A stretch of DNA of 64,000 nt, taken from assembly GCF_039634785.1 (NCBI RefSeq), contig NZ_JBBIAB010000001.1:496001-560000 (forward strand). Reading direction: 5' to 3'. Shown here piece after piece: positions 47,262 to 55,467 of this stretch. How positions within the stretch are numbered: position 1 is the stretch's first letter; each line of letters starts with the position of its first letter. A program made the position numbers and the translations under genes. Below the pieces are notes generated by a model. The model worked only from the letters and a program-made list of their open reading frames with translations. It was not told the DNA's origin and did not search any database. Source of the DNA: Tistrella mobilis (GTDB taxonomy: Bacteria; Pseudomonadota; Alphaproteobacteria; Tistrellales; Tistrellaceae).

Positions 47262-47338
47262 CGCGGGCCCAAGGCAATCATCAGGCCCGCCCGATGCAGG
47301 CGGCCGGAGACGACGGGTTTCGAACGGAAACAGGCGAT

Positions 47339-47680
47339 ATGAGCGACAACACGAACCCACTGCCGCAGGACGATCCGGGGGATCTCGAAGCCGCCGTCAT
47401 CGACGTGCTGCGCAGCTGCTACGACCCCGAGATCCCGGTGAACATCTACGATCTGGGTCTGATCTACGAGGTGCGCGTCGATGCGGGCGACCAGGCCTAT
47501 ATCCGCATGACCCTCACCTCGCCGATGTGTCCGGTGGCCGAAAGCCTGCCGGTCGAGATCGAGACCAAGATCCGGGACATCGCCGGCATCTCCGACGTGA
47601 CCGTCGAGGTTGTCTGGGATCCGCCCTGGACCCCTGAGATGATGAGCGAGGACGCCCGGCTCGAACTCAACATGTTCTGA
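47339..47680 (+). CDS. sufT: SufT / MIP18-family (DUF59) Fe-S maturation protein
   Basis: A 113-residue protein of the DUF59 fold: CYDPEIPVNIYDLGLIYEV, the cysteine in TLTSPMCPVAE and VWDPPWTPEMMSEDARLELN. Members help move Fe-S clusters to client proteins, and sufT is a standard late gene of alphaproteobacterial suf operons. The start at 47339 coincides with the conserved region's beginning; the frame is open further upstream. Between it and sufU lie 77 bases. No SufA-type carrier follows, at least in this operon. Confidence 0.93.
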   Translation: MSDNTNPLPQDDPGDLEAAVIDVLRSCYDPEIPVNIYDLGLIYEVRVDAGDQAYIRMTLTSPMCPVAESLPVEIETKIRDIAGISDVTVEVVWDPPWTPEMMSEDARLELNMF

Positions 47681-47801
47681 GCCGGAATATGTTCCGGGCA
47701 GGCCACCTGCCCGGGATTGAACCCGTCATCCTGCTGCGTCATGCTGCCTTGAGCATGACCGGGCACGGGCACGTGCCATAAAAACGCAGAGGACGGGATC
47801 C

Positions 47802-48488
47802 ATGCATCAGATGATCGGCCTCGCCATCGGCGCGGTGCTGTTCCTCATCACCCATCTGGTGCCGGGCATCCCGGCGGTCAGACGCTATATGATCGCCTCG
47901 CTGGGGGAGGGCGCCTATCGCGCCCTGTTCTCTCTGGTGGCGCTCTTCTCTCTGGGCATTCTGATCTGGGGCTATGGGCAGGCGCCCTATGTGCCGCTCT
48001 GGGACGGCAGCGGGGCGCTGCGCCATCTCGCTTTCACCCTGATGCTGTTTGCCGTCGCCTTCGCCGTACTGGGGCTGACCCAGCGCAACCCGACCATGGC
48101 CGGGGCCGATGCCGCCGGTGCGCCCGCGCCCAAGGCGGTCGGTGTGCTCAAGATCACCCGACACCCGCTGATGTGGGGGATCATGATCTGGGCGGTGGCC
48201 CATGTTCTGGCCAATGGCGACCTGGCCACCACCATTCTGGGCGTCACGATCTTCATCGTCGCATTCGCCGGCAGCCGGCTGATCGAGATCCGCAAGCGCC
48301 GCGACATGCCGGTCTCGTGGATGCTGTTTGCCGCTGCCAGCTCGTATATCCCCTTTGCCGCCGTCTTCGCGGGCAAGGCCAAGGGTGCCTTTGCCGAGAT
48401 CGCCTGGTGGCGCTGGCTGGTGGCGCTCGTGGTTTATGGGGCCCTTTTTGCAGGCCATCGCTGGATCGCAGGCGTGCCGTTGATGTGA
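47802..48488 (+). CDS. NnrU-family membrane protein
   Basis: A 228-residue integral membrane protein with six predicted helices. The N-terminus (IGAVLFLITHLVPGIPAVRRYM) and the central KITRHPLMWGIMIWAVAHVLANGD are typical of the NnrU domain, which is related to isoprenylcysteine methyltransferase-like folds. In denitrifiers nnrU is near nitrite or NO reductase genes. None are visible here, so a role in nitrogen oxide metabolism is not supported. GAGGACGGG precedes ATG. Confidence 0.88.
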   Translation: MHQMIGLAIGAVLFLITHLVPGIPAVRRYMIASLGEGAYRALFSLVALFSLGILIWGYGQAPYVPLWDGSGALRHLAFTLMLFAVAFAVLGLTQRNPTMAGADAAGAPAPKAVGVLKITRHPLMWGIMIWAVAHVLANGDLATTILGVTIFIVAFAGSRLIEIRKRRDMPVSWMLFAAASSYIPFAAVFAGKAKGAFAEIAWWRWLVALVVYGALFAGHRWIAGVPLM

Positions 48489-48532
48489 AACAGGCCTGTC
48501 ATTCGCCCGGTGATATCGGCCGATAAAAAGAC

Positions 48533-48560
48533 TCGTATACGAGATATATGTATGCGAGAG
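48533..48560. promoter_or_regulatory. Candidate MarR operator
   Basis: A perfect 12-bp palindrome CTCGTATACGAG (48533-48544), with GTATACGAGA at 48536 repeated as GTATGCGAGA at 48551, 15 bases on. It stands immediately upstream of the MarR-type start at 48569, in the position expected for autorepression. Confidence 0.6.
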
Positions 48561-48568
48561 TTCATCTC

Positions 48569-48994
48569 ATGAACCGCATCGAAGACTGCATCAGTTTCCT
48601 GACCGGCAAGGCCGCCCAGGCCGTGACACGCGCGGCCCGCGACCGGCTGGCCCGGCATGGGGTGACCCCGGTCCAGTACGCCGTGCTCCAGCTCCTGTGG
48701 GAAGAGGACGGGCAGAGCGGTGCCGCCATCGGCACCCGCCTGGTGCTGGACAGCGCCACCATCACCGGCGTCATCGACCGTCTGGTCAAGCTGGAGCTGA
48801 TCGCACGCCGGCCATCTGCCCGGGACCGTCGGGTCAACGCCCTGCACCTGACCGATCGGGGCCGGGCGCTGCGCGGCCCGCTCCAGGCCGAGATGGATGC
48901 GCTGAATGCCGATGTCGATGCGGCCCTGGGCGGCCCGGCAGCAGAGGAGCTGAAATCACTCCTTCGCCGGATCGCAGCCGCCCCCCTCCCGTAA
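48569..48994 (+). CDS. MarR-family transcriptional regulator
   Basis: A 141-residue winged-helix repressor. Recognisable are RHGVTPVQYAVLQLLWEEDGQSG, IGTRLVLDSATITGVIDRLVKLELIARR and the wing SARDRRVNALHLTDRG. A single cysteine lies near the N-terminus (IEDCISFL), which could sense oxidants as in OhrR-type relatives, but this is speculation. I start at ATG 48569, seven codons after the first in-frame ATG at 48548, which lies inside the operator-like repeat. It precedes the DUF2000 gene by 16 bases. Confidence 0.87.
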   Translation: MNRIEDCISFLTGKAAQAVTRAARDRLARHGVTPVQYAVLQLLWEEDGQSGAAIGTRLVLDSATITGVIDRLVKLELIARRPSARDRRVNALHLTDRGRALRGPLQAEMDALNADVDAALGGPAAEELKSLLRRIAAAPLP

Positions 48995-49010
48995 GGAGCC
49001 CCCCGGAGAT

Positions 49011-49421
49011 ATGCAGTTCGAGACCAAGATCGCGCTGGTGGTGCGCGATGATCTTGCCGTGTGGCAGAAACTGAACGTCACGGCGTTTCTGATGAGCGGT
49101 GTAACCGGGGCCGCGCCTGAGATTATGGGCGAGCCCTACCGGGATGCCGCGGGCAATGCCGCATTGCCGCTGTCGGTGCAGCCGGTCATCGTGCTGGCGG
49201 CCGATGGCCCGACGCTCGCCACCATCCGCCGCCGCTGCCTGGAGCGCGAGGTGGTGCCGGCGCTCTATGTCGAAGAGATGTTCGCGACCGGCCATGACGC
49301 CGCCAACCGCGCGGTCTTTGCAGAACAGCAGCCAGAGACGGCGAAGCTGGTCGGCCTGGGCATCCGCGCCGATCGACGCGTGGTCGACCGGATCACCAAG
49401 GGCGCGCGCATGCATCCCTGA
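49011..49421 (+). CDS. DUF2000-family protein
   Basis: A 136-residue protein with a peptidyl-tRNA-hydrolase II-like fold predicted for DUF2000. Conserved features are the N-terminal FETKIALVVRDDLAVWQKLNVTAF, GEPYRDAAG and VEEMFATGHDAANR. Its function is unknown. GGAG is placed five bases before the ATG. It follows the MarR gene with a 16-base gap, so it is the likely regulated partner. Confidence 0.83.
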   Translation: MQFETKIALVVRDDLAVWQKLNVTAFLMSGVTGAAPEIMGEPYRDAAGNAALPLSVQPVIVLAADGPTLATIRRRCLEREVVPALYVEEMFATGHDAANRAVFAEQQPETAKLVGLGIRADRRVVDRITKGARMHP

Positions 49422-49458
49422 CCGGCGGAGGGGCGGGGTCGCGTGACGCGATGGCGGC

Positions 49459-50094
49459 TCAGGCGAGGGCGGCATGCAGATCCGCCCGCACGCCGTCGAT
49501 ATGGGTGGTCAATACCCTGCAGGCCGCATCGATCTCCCCCCTTCGGCAGAGGGCGATCAGCGTGCCGTGTTCCCGCTCGGCCCGGCCGGGGGACGGGGTG
49601 GTGGAGAGCTGAAGCCGGGTATAGCGATCGCAGGTCTGCAGCAGCCCGGTCACGATGCGCAGGCTGCGCGGCAGACGGGCATGGGCGTAGATCGCCAGAT
49701 GCAGTTCGGCATTCAGGGCACCCCAGCGGGCCATGTCGCTGGCGGCGACGGCGCCGATGAACAGATGATGGATGGTCTCGATCCGGGCGAAATCGGCCGC
49801 TGTCAGGGCGGGAATGGCGCGGCGCAGCAGCCGCGGCTCCAGGATCACTCTCAGGTCGAAGACGTCGTCGATCTCCTCTCGCGAGATCGACGACACCACG
49901 GCGCCGATGCCCGGCAGGATCCGCACCAGCCCTTCTGCATCCAGCTGCAGCAGGGCCGAGCGGATCAGAGCCGGATCGACCCCATGCCTTTCCGCCAGCC
50001 TGTCCTGGCGCAGTTCCGTGCCTGCCGGACAGGCCCCGTCGATGATCGCCTGACGGAGTTCGTTCAGGATGTCGGCGGCGGACGGATGAAGCAT
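49459..50094 (-). CDS. GntR-family regulator (FadR/FCD type)
   Basis: A 211-residue regulator. The winged helix is at residues 5-72 (ILNELRQAIIDGACPAGTELRQDRLAERHGVDPALIRSALLQL in parts). The C-terminal all-helical FCD domain holds metal-binding-type residues (DLRVILEP, NAELHLAIYAHA, EHGTLIALCRRG). Its ligand is typically a carboxylic acid. It lies 17 bases downstream of the BCCT transporter on the same strand and probably controls that transporter. Confidence 0.85.
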   Translation of the reverse strand: MLHPSAADILNELRQAIIDGACPAGTELRQDRLAERHGVDPALIRSALLQLDAEGLVRILPGIGAVVSSISREEIDDVFDLRVILEPRLLRRAIPALTAADFARIETIHHLFIGAVAASDMARWGALNAELHLAIYAHARLPRSLRIVTGLLQTCDRYTRLQLSTTPSPGRAEREHGTLIALCRRGEIDAACRVLTTHIDGVRADLHAALA

Positions 50095-50111
50095 GGGGCC
50101 AAAGCGCCTGC

Positions 50112-52097
50112 CTATTCGGGGGTCTGTTCCGGCGCGCCGGCGAAGAGTGCGGCACCGGGCGACTGGACCAGGGACTGGTAGTGGTCGAACTGAACCAGCA
50201 CGTCGGCGATCAGCTGATCGCGGGTCAGGCCGTAGACGTCATAGCCGCGGCTGCCGTCGCTGAACCAGGTGCGGGCCTCGTGGCGCAGATCGGGGCGGGC
50301 GGCATCCATTGCGGTCAGGGCGGGCAGCGGGTGGCTGGCCGGCTGGATGCCATAGATGAAGTTTCGCACGCCTTCGGCAGGCAGCACCAGCGAGACACCA
50401 CCCGTCGTCTCGTCGCGTTCCACCTCGGCCGGATGGCCGCGGCCGTTGAACTCAGCCGCCACCGCCCTCAGCGCATCCGTGGCGGTACCGTCCAGGAAGC
50501 GACGCACATCCTTTTCATCCGGCGTGTGCAGGATCTGACCAAGACGGCGCTTCCAGCCGGCTTCGACGGCCGGGACCCCTGTGGTCGTGACGGGGGCACC
50601 GAGCGGCCGGTGGGCAAGATCTGCGCTCATGCCGCGGAACAGGCTCCAGCACAGCAGCAGCATCACCACGGCGAAGGGCAGGGCGCTGGCGATGGTGACG
50701 GTCTGAAGCGCCGACAGACCGCCGGCCAGCAGCAGAACCGCCGCGACCACACCTTCAAGCACGCACCAGAACACCCGCTGCGGGATCGGTGTGTTGGTCG
50801 CACCGCCCGAGGCAATGGTGTCGACGACCATCGAGCCCGAATCCGACGAGGTGACGAAAAACACCGTGACCAGCATCACCGCCAGAACCGCCGTGATCGA
50901 CGAGAGCGGCAGATATTCGAGGAACTGGAACAGCGCGACCGACACATCCTCGGCGACCGCGGCGGCCAGTGCGCCATTGGCGACCTCGGTGTCGATGAAC
51001 ATGGCCGTGTTGCCGAACACGGTCATCCACAGGAAGGTGAAACCCAATGGCACGAAGAGCACCGCGATCACGAATTCCCGCACCGTCCGTCCGCGCGAAA
51101 TCCGGGCGATGAACATGCCGACGAAGGGCGACCACGAGATCCACCAGGCCCAGTAGAACAGCGTCCAGGAATAGATCCACGAGCGCGGTTCATAGGCATA
51201 GAGGTTGAAGGTCTTGAGGACGAAATTGTCGAGATAGATGCCGATGTTCTGGACGAAGGCCCGGAACAGCATCGTGGTGGGCCCCACGGCCAGCACGAAG
51301 AGCATGAGCGCTACGGCGAGCACCAGATTGGTCTCGCTCAGGATCCGCACGCCCTTGTCGAGGCCGCTGATGACCGAGATGGTGGCCACGCCGGTGACGG
51401 CGGCGATCAGCGTCACCTGCACGATCGGAGAGACTTCAAGCCCGATCAGATGATCGAGACCGGCATTGATCTGCAGAACGCCGAAGCCCAGAGAGGTGGC
51501 GAGACCGAAGACCGTGCCGCAGATCGCGAAGATGTCGACCGCATGGCCGATCGGTCCGTGGATCCGCTCTTTCAGAAGCGGGTAGAGGCCCGAGCGGATC
51601 GTCAGCGGCAGGTTGTAACGATAGCCGAAATAGGCGAGCGACAGGCCGACGATGGCATAGATCGCCCAGGCGTGGATGCCCCAGTGGAAGAAGGTGATGT
51701 TCATCGCCGAGCGCTGCGCCTCGATCGAGCGGGGCTCGACCACGGGCGGGCTCGCGAAATGGGTCATGGGCTCGCCGACCGCGAAGAACATGAGCCCGAT
51801 GCCCATGCCGGCGGCAAAGAGCATGGCCACCCAGGATCCGTAGCGGAAATCCGGTTCGGAATCGTCCGGGCCGAGTTTCAGCCGGCCGAAACGGCTGAAG
51901 CCGAGGAACAGGGCCATGCCCAGGAAGATCGCGACCACCAGGATGTAGAACCAGCCGAAGCGATGCAGGATCTCGCTTTGGACGACGGCGAATAATGCTT
52001 CCATCTGCTCGGGTATCGCGGCCCCTGCGACCACGAAGGCGAGGATGATGGAAGCGGCGCCGAAGAAGACCGGCGGGTTGATCGTCATCCTTAGCAT
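50112..52097 (-). CDS. BCCT-family transporter (choline/betaine/carnitine type)
   Basis: A 661-residue membrane transporter with twelve expected helices. Family hallmarks are [16 protein letters not shown], the tryptophan-rich [24 protein letters not shown] in pieces [12 protein letters not shown] and [10 protein letters not shown], and [15 protein letters not shown]. The tail of about 150 residues beyond the last helix resembles BetT-type choline transporters. It would import a quaternary ammonium osmolyte; which one is not clear. Two starts are possible (52097 or 52088); AGGA precedes the first. A 255-base region with several palindromes separates it from the divergent small gene. Confidence 0.9.
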   Translation of the reverse strand: MLRMTINPPVFFGAASIILAFVVAGAAIPEQMEALFAVVQSEILHRFGWFYILVVAIFLGMALFLGFSRFGRLKLGPDDSEPDFRYGSWVAMLFAAGMGIGLMFFAVGEPMTHFASPPVVEPRSIEAQRSAMNITFFHWGIHAWAIYAIVGLSLAYFGYRYNLPLTIRSGLYPLLKERIHGPIGHAVDIFAICGTVFGLATSLGFGVLQINAGLDHLIGLEVSPIVQVTLIAAVTGVATISVISGLDKGVRILSETNLVLAVALMLFVLAVGPTTMLFRAFVQNIGIYLDNFVLKTFNLYAYEPRSWIYSWTLFYWAWWISWSPFVGMFIARISRGRTVREFVIAVLFVPLGFTFLWMTVFGNTAMFIDTEVANGALAAAVAEDVSVALFQFLEYLPLSSITAVLAVMLVTVFFVTSSDSGSMVVDTIASGGATNTPIPQRVFWCVLEGVVAAVLLLAGGLSALQTVTIASALPFAVVMLLLCWSLFRGMSADLAHRPLGAPVTTTGVPAVEAGWKRRLGQILHTPDEKDVRRFLDGTATDALRAVAAEFNGRGHPAEVERDETTGGVSLVLPAEGVRNFIYGIQPASHPLPALTAMDAARPDLRHEARTWFSDGSRGYDVYGLTRDQLIADVLVQFDHYQSLVQSPGAALFAGAPEQTPE

Positions 52098-52250
52098 GAT
52101 CCGGATCCTGCATTGGTGGCGCTCTGGTTCCCACGCTACAGGAAGCCGGCCGATGACGCGACGTCAGATCCAGGGCAATGTCATGGATCAAGTCATCACC
52201 CGGTGCCATCAAATGACATAACCCGTGTTCATTCCGGGGCGGACCCTGCT

Positions 52251-52296
52251 GTAACGTTACGATCGATTGACCTGATGCATCTTTCATGACGTCATG
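52251..52296. promoter_or_regulatory. Two palindromes in the BCCT/small-protein intergenic region
   Basis: GTAACGTTAC (52251-52260) and CATGACGTCATG (52285-52296) are perfect palindromes 24 bases apart. Further GTCAT/ATGAC half-sites lie at about 52180-52215. They may be operators for the divergent genes; no regulator can be assigned. Confidence 0.35.
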
Positions 52297-52352
52297 TGGT
52301 CAAGCGAAGTCGGGCGACATTCGTTGCCCCCGAAAGATACGAGGTCATACAA

Positions 52353-52496
52353 ATGAGCCGGAACGTTCTGTATCTGATTATCGGTGCTCTGCTCGTGGTC
52401 GTCGCCGTGGGTGGCTATCAGTATTACGAGGAGAGCCAGAAGAGCGGGGTCGAGGTGGAGGTCGGCAATGGCGGCCTGTCGGTCGAGACGAAGTGA
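52353..52496 (+). CDS. Small single-pass membrane protein
   Basis: A 47-residue product: a short N-terminus, one transmembrane helix (NVLYLIIGALLVVVAVGGY, residues 3-21) and an acidic soluble tail (EESQKSGVEVEVGNGGL). GAGGT is positioned before ATG 52353, and helix plus tail look like a genuine membrane microprotein rather than random translation. Similar tiny proteins are common in alphaproteobacteria with unknown role. It sits alone between a divergent transporter and the convergent DUF523 gene. Confidence 0.7.
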   Translation: MSRNVLYLIIGALLVVVAVGGYQYYEESQKSGVEVEVGNGGLSVETK

Positions 52497-52508
52497 GTCT
52501 CCGGCTGA

Positions 52509-53015
52509 TCAACCATTCGGGCGATCGATCTCGGCCAGCCGCCGGGCTGCGTTGTCGAGATCGTCGTCGGCAAACACCTCGATACCGACGGCGGCAAGAG
52601 CCTCGGCCGTCAGGCCGTCGCCCGGGATCAGCCGGCCGCTGAAGCTGCCGTCATGGATCCGCCCCACCCCGCAGGACGGGCTCCGCGCCTTGAGCAGCGC
52701 CAGGCGCACGCCATGGGCCAGCGCGGTTTCGACGGCGATGCGGGCGCCGGCTGAAAATGCCGCGGTGACATCGGCGCCGGTTGCGTCGATCACCCGGCGG
52801 CGGCTGTCGAGCTCCGCCGGCGGTCGTGGTGTCGGCAGACCGCCCGCCATCTCGGGGCAGAGCGGGATCAGCCGGCCTTCGGCGTCAAGATCGTCGATCA
52901 GCGGATGCGGTCGTGCGGCACCCCGGCCGTCGAAACGAACCGGCCTGCCCAGAAGGCAGGCCGAAATCAGAACCGGGCGGCGACCTGCCGCCCGGTTTTC
53001 GTGGCGTGCGGACAT
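52509..53015 (-). CDS. DUF523 family protein (YbbK-like)
   Basis: A 168-residue protein. DUF523 motifs are clear: VLISACLLGRPVRFDG, IPLCPEMAGGLPTPRPPAE, and LLKARSPSCGVGRIHDGSF. Three conserved cysteines suggest metal or Fe-S binding, and relatives are annotated as 2-thiouracil-desulfidase-like (TudS); no function is proven here. The ATG at 53015 shares its first base with the ecm stop (TGATG); a GTG precedes it by one codon. It is translationally coupled to the mutase gene. Confidence 0.87.
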   Translation of the reverse strand: MSARHENRAAGRRPVLISACLLGRPVRFDGRGAARPHPLIDDLDAEGRLIPLCPEMAGGLPTPRPPAELDSRRRVIDATGADVTAAFSAGARIAVETALAHGVRLALLKARSPSCGVGRIHDGSFSGRLIPGDGLTAEALAAVGIEVFADDDLDNAARRLAEIDRPNG

Positions 53016-55045
53016 CACGCCGCTTCGCGGCTGAGCCCGTCGACCAGGTCGACGATGTCGGCCATGATCTGGGTGATTTCGAAGTCCTTGGGCGTGTAGA
53101 CCCGGGCGACGCCGGCCGCCTTCAGCTTGCGGGCATCCTCGTCGGGGATGATGCCGCCCACGATCACCGGCACGTCGGTGAGCCCGGCTTCGGCCATGCG
53201 GCGCATGACATCGGCGACCAGTTCGTTGTGGCTGCCCGACAGGATCGACAGGCCCACGACATGAACGCTCTCTTCGAGGGCGGCATTGACGATCTGGGCC
53301 GGGGTCAGGCGGATGCCCTCGTAGACCACTTCCATGCCGCAGTCGCGGGCCTTCAGGGCGATCTGCTCGGCGCCGTTGGAATGGCCGTCGAGGCCGGGCT
53401 TACCGACCAGAAATTTCAGCCGGCGGCCCAGGCGGTCCGACAGGCTGTCGACCTTGGCGCGCACCGCCTCGGTCCGGTCGCGATCGCCGCGCACCTCGAC
53501 CACGCTGCCGCCGACGCCGGTGGGGGCGCGGTATTCGCCGAAGATCTGGCGCAGCGTCTCGGCCCATTCACCGGTCGTGACCCCGGCATGGGCACAGGCG
53601 ATGGAGCTTTCCATGATGTTGCGGCCTTCCTTGGCCGCACGGGCGAGTTCGGCGAGGCTCGCCTCCACCGCCGTCGCATCACGGGCCGCCTTGTGGGCCT
53701 GGAGCTTCTCGATCTGGCGGCGTTCGACGCCGGGATCGACGGTCAGAATGGCGCCGTCCTCGCCCGAGGTCAGCGGCGAGGGCGCGGTCTCGACGAATTT
53801 GTTCACGCCGATCACCGCCATCTCGCCCGATTCGATCGACGCCACGCGCCTGGCGTTGCTCTCGACCAGGCGCTGCTTCATGTAGCCGCTTTCAACCGCG
53901 GTCACCGCCCCGCCCATCTCTTCGATCCGGGCCAGTTCGGCGCGGGCGCCGGCCTTCAGCTCCTCGACCCTGGCCGCGACCACCGGCGAGCCGTCGAACA
54001 GATCACCATATTCCAGAAGGTCGGTTTCCATGGCGACGATCTGCTGCAGACGCAGCGACCACTGCTGGTCCCAGGGGCGCGGCAGGCCCAGAGCCTCGTT
54101 CCAGGCCGGCAGCTGCACGGCGCGGGCGCGGGCGTTCTTCGACAGCACCACCGCCAGCATTTCCAGCAGGATGCGATAGACGTTGTTCTCGGGCTGCTGC
54201 TCGGTCAGGCCCAGCGAGTTCACCTGCACGCCGTAGCGGAAGCGGCGGAACTTCTCTTCCGCAACGCCGTAACGGTCGCGGGTGATTTCGTCCCAAAGCT
54301 CGGTGAAGGCGCGCATCTTGCAAAGTTCGGTGACGAAGCGGATGCCGGCATTCACGAAGAAGCTGATCCGGCCCACCACCTGCGGCAGATCCGCCTCGGG
54401 CACCTGGCCGCCGGCACGCACGGTGTCCAGCACCGCCACCGCCGTCGCCAGCGCATAGGCCAGTTCCTGCTCGGGCGTCGCCCCTGCTTCCTGCAGATGG
54501 TAGGAGCAGACATTGGTCGGGTTCCACTTGGGCAGTTCCCGATAGGTGAAGGCGATGGTGTCGGCGATCAGGTTCAGGCTGGGCTTGGGCGGGAAGACAT
54601 AGGTGCCGCGCGACAGATATTCCTTGATGATGTCGTTCTGGGTCGTGCCCTGGAGCGACGCCCGCGGCGCACCCTGCTTCTCGGCCGTGGCGATGTAGAG
54701 CGACAGCAGCCAGGCCGCGGTCGCGTTGATCGTCATCGAGGTGTTCATCCGCTCGAGCGGGATGCCGTCGAAGAGCGTCATCATGTCGCCGATATGGCAG
54801 ATCGGCACGCCCACCTTGCCCACCTCTCCCCGGGCGAGGATGTGGTCGGCGTCGTAGCCGGTCTGGGTCGGCAGGTCGAAGGCGACGGAGAGACCGGTCT
54901 GACCGCGGGACAGATTTGTGCGGTACAGCTTGTTGCTCTCCTCCGCCGAGGAATGGCCGGCATAGGTGCGCATCAGCCATGGCGTATCGCGGCGCGGCAT
55001 GGCGCCGCTTGCCGCTTCTGCGGCGGAATTCGGCTGCTTCGGCAT
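53015..55045 (-). CDS. ecm: Ethylmalonyl-CoA mutase (MeaA type)
   Basis: A 676-residue single-chain B12 enzyme that rearranges (2R)-ethylmalonyl-CoA to (2S)-methylsuccinyl-CoA. The large barrel domain begins RTYAGHSSAEESNKLYR and includes LSVAFDLPTQTGYD and INATAAWLLSLY. The C-terminal cobalamin domain has the DxHxxG ligand loop in KPGLDGHSNGAEQ, followed by SILSGSHNELV and IVGGIIPDEDARKL. Size, N-terminus and the divergent ccr gene separate it from methylmalonyl-CoA mutase. ATG 55045 follows AGGACG. The cobalamin adenosyltransferase at 59 kb can supply its cofactor. Position relative to ccr supports coordinated control. Confidence 0.94.
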   Translation of the reverse strand: MPKQPNSAAEAASGAMPRRDTPWLMRTYAGHSSAEESNKLYRTNLSRGQTGLSVAFDLPTQTGYDADHILARGEVGKVGVPICHIGDMMTLFDGIPLERMNTSMTINATAAWLLSLYIATAEKQGAPRASLQGTTQNDIIKEYLSRGTYVFPPKPSLNLIADTIAFTYRELPKWNPTNVCSYHLQEAGATPEQELAYALATAVAVLDTVRAGGQVPEADLPQVVGRISFFVNAGIRFVTELCKMRAFTELWDEITRDRYGVAEEKFRRFRYGVQVNSLGLTEQQPENNVYRILLEMLAVVLSKNARARAVQLPAWNEALGLPRPWDQQWSLRLQQIVAMETDLLEYGDLFDGSPVVAARVEELKAGARAELARIEEMGGAVTAVESGYMKQRLVESNARRVASIESGEMAVIGVNKFVETAPSPLTSGEDGAILTVDPGVERRQIEKLQAHKAARDATAVEASLAELARAAKEGRNIMESSIACAHAGVTTGEWAETLRQIFGEYRAPTGVGGSVVEVRGDRDRTEAVRAKVDSLSDRLGRRLKFLVGKPGLDGHSNGAEQIALKARDCGMEVVYEGIRLTPAQIVNAALEESVHVVGLSILSGSHNELVADVMRRMAEAGLTDVPVIVGGIIPDEDARKLKAAGVARVYTPKDFEITQIMADIVDLVDGLSREAA

Positions 55046-55467
55046 CTTTTCGTCCTGTCGTGGCGGGGTTCTGTGTCGAATCTTACCCTGAGGGCGCCCC
55101 ATTGGAAATAAGGCCCTATTTTGCGCCGCAAAAAAGGGCTTGAAAATCCCTTATATCCGGAAAATCATGAACGGCAACCGGAAAGCTCCGGTCGCGATCG
55201 CGTCGCAGCATGCGACCGTACCGCGATTGATCTTCCGGGGGTTCTGGTCCCGTCGTCCCTTTGCGGACGGGACCGCCGGACCATCCGAACGATACCACCA
55301 AGAACGAACGACAAGAACCAACGCGCGAACAATACGCGCGGTTCCACGACAGTACGCCGGCCCCGGACATCGGGGCGCTGCCAGGAGGCCGCAGGATTGC
55401 GTGGTGCCCCGACCCCACCTGCGGACGCTTAAGGTCGAGAGAAGTAGAACGAGGGCACGGTCTTCCC
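55046..55467. other. 422-base divergent control region between ecm and ccr
   Basis: No convincing gene. Bases 55100-55175 are AT-rich and include the 27-bp palindrome at 55113-55139. TTGAAA at 55140-55145 with poor downstream -10 candidates (AATCAT) and TTATAT at 55151 may belong to promoters in either direction. The ccr leader of roughly 300 bases that follows is GC-rich and has no structure I could identify. Confidence 0.5.
55113..55139. promoter_or_regulatory. 27-bp palindrome, likely operator
   Basis: Arms GCCCTATTTTGCG and CGCAAAAAAGGGC around a central C, with 12 of 13 base pairs matched. The core TTTTGCG-N-CGCAAAA resembles TTTGC/GCAAA-type sites of short-chain acyl-CoA regulators in other bacteria. 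It lies 68-94 bases upstream of the ecm start. Confidence 0.6.

Noticed and set aside
47700-47775. A tRNA-like segment: minus strand has GGGTTCAATCCC, like a T arm, with GCCCGG/CCGGGC ends
   Set aside because: No D arm or proper anticodon arm can be drawn and the total length is too short, so chance similarity or a decayed fragment is more likely. It also includes a plain GC hairpin after sufT.
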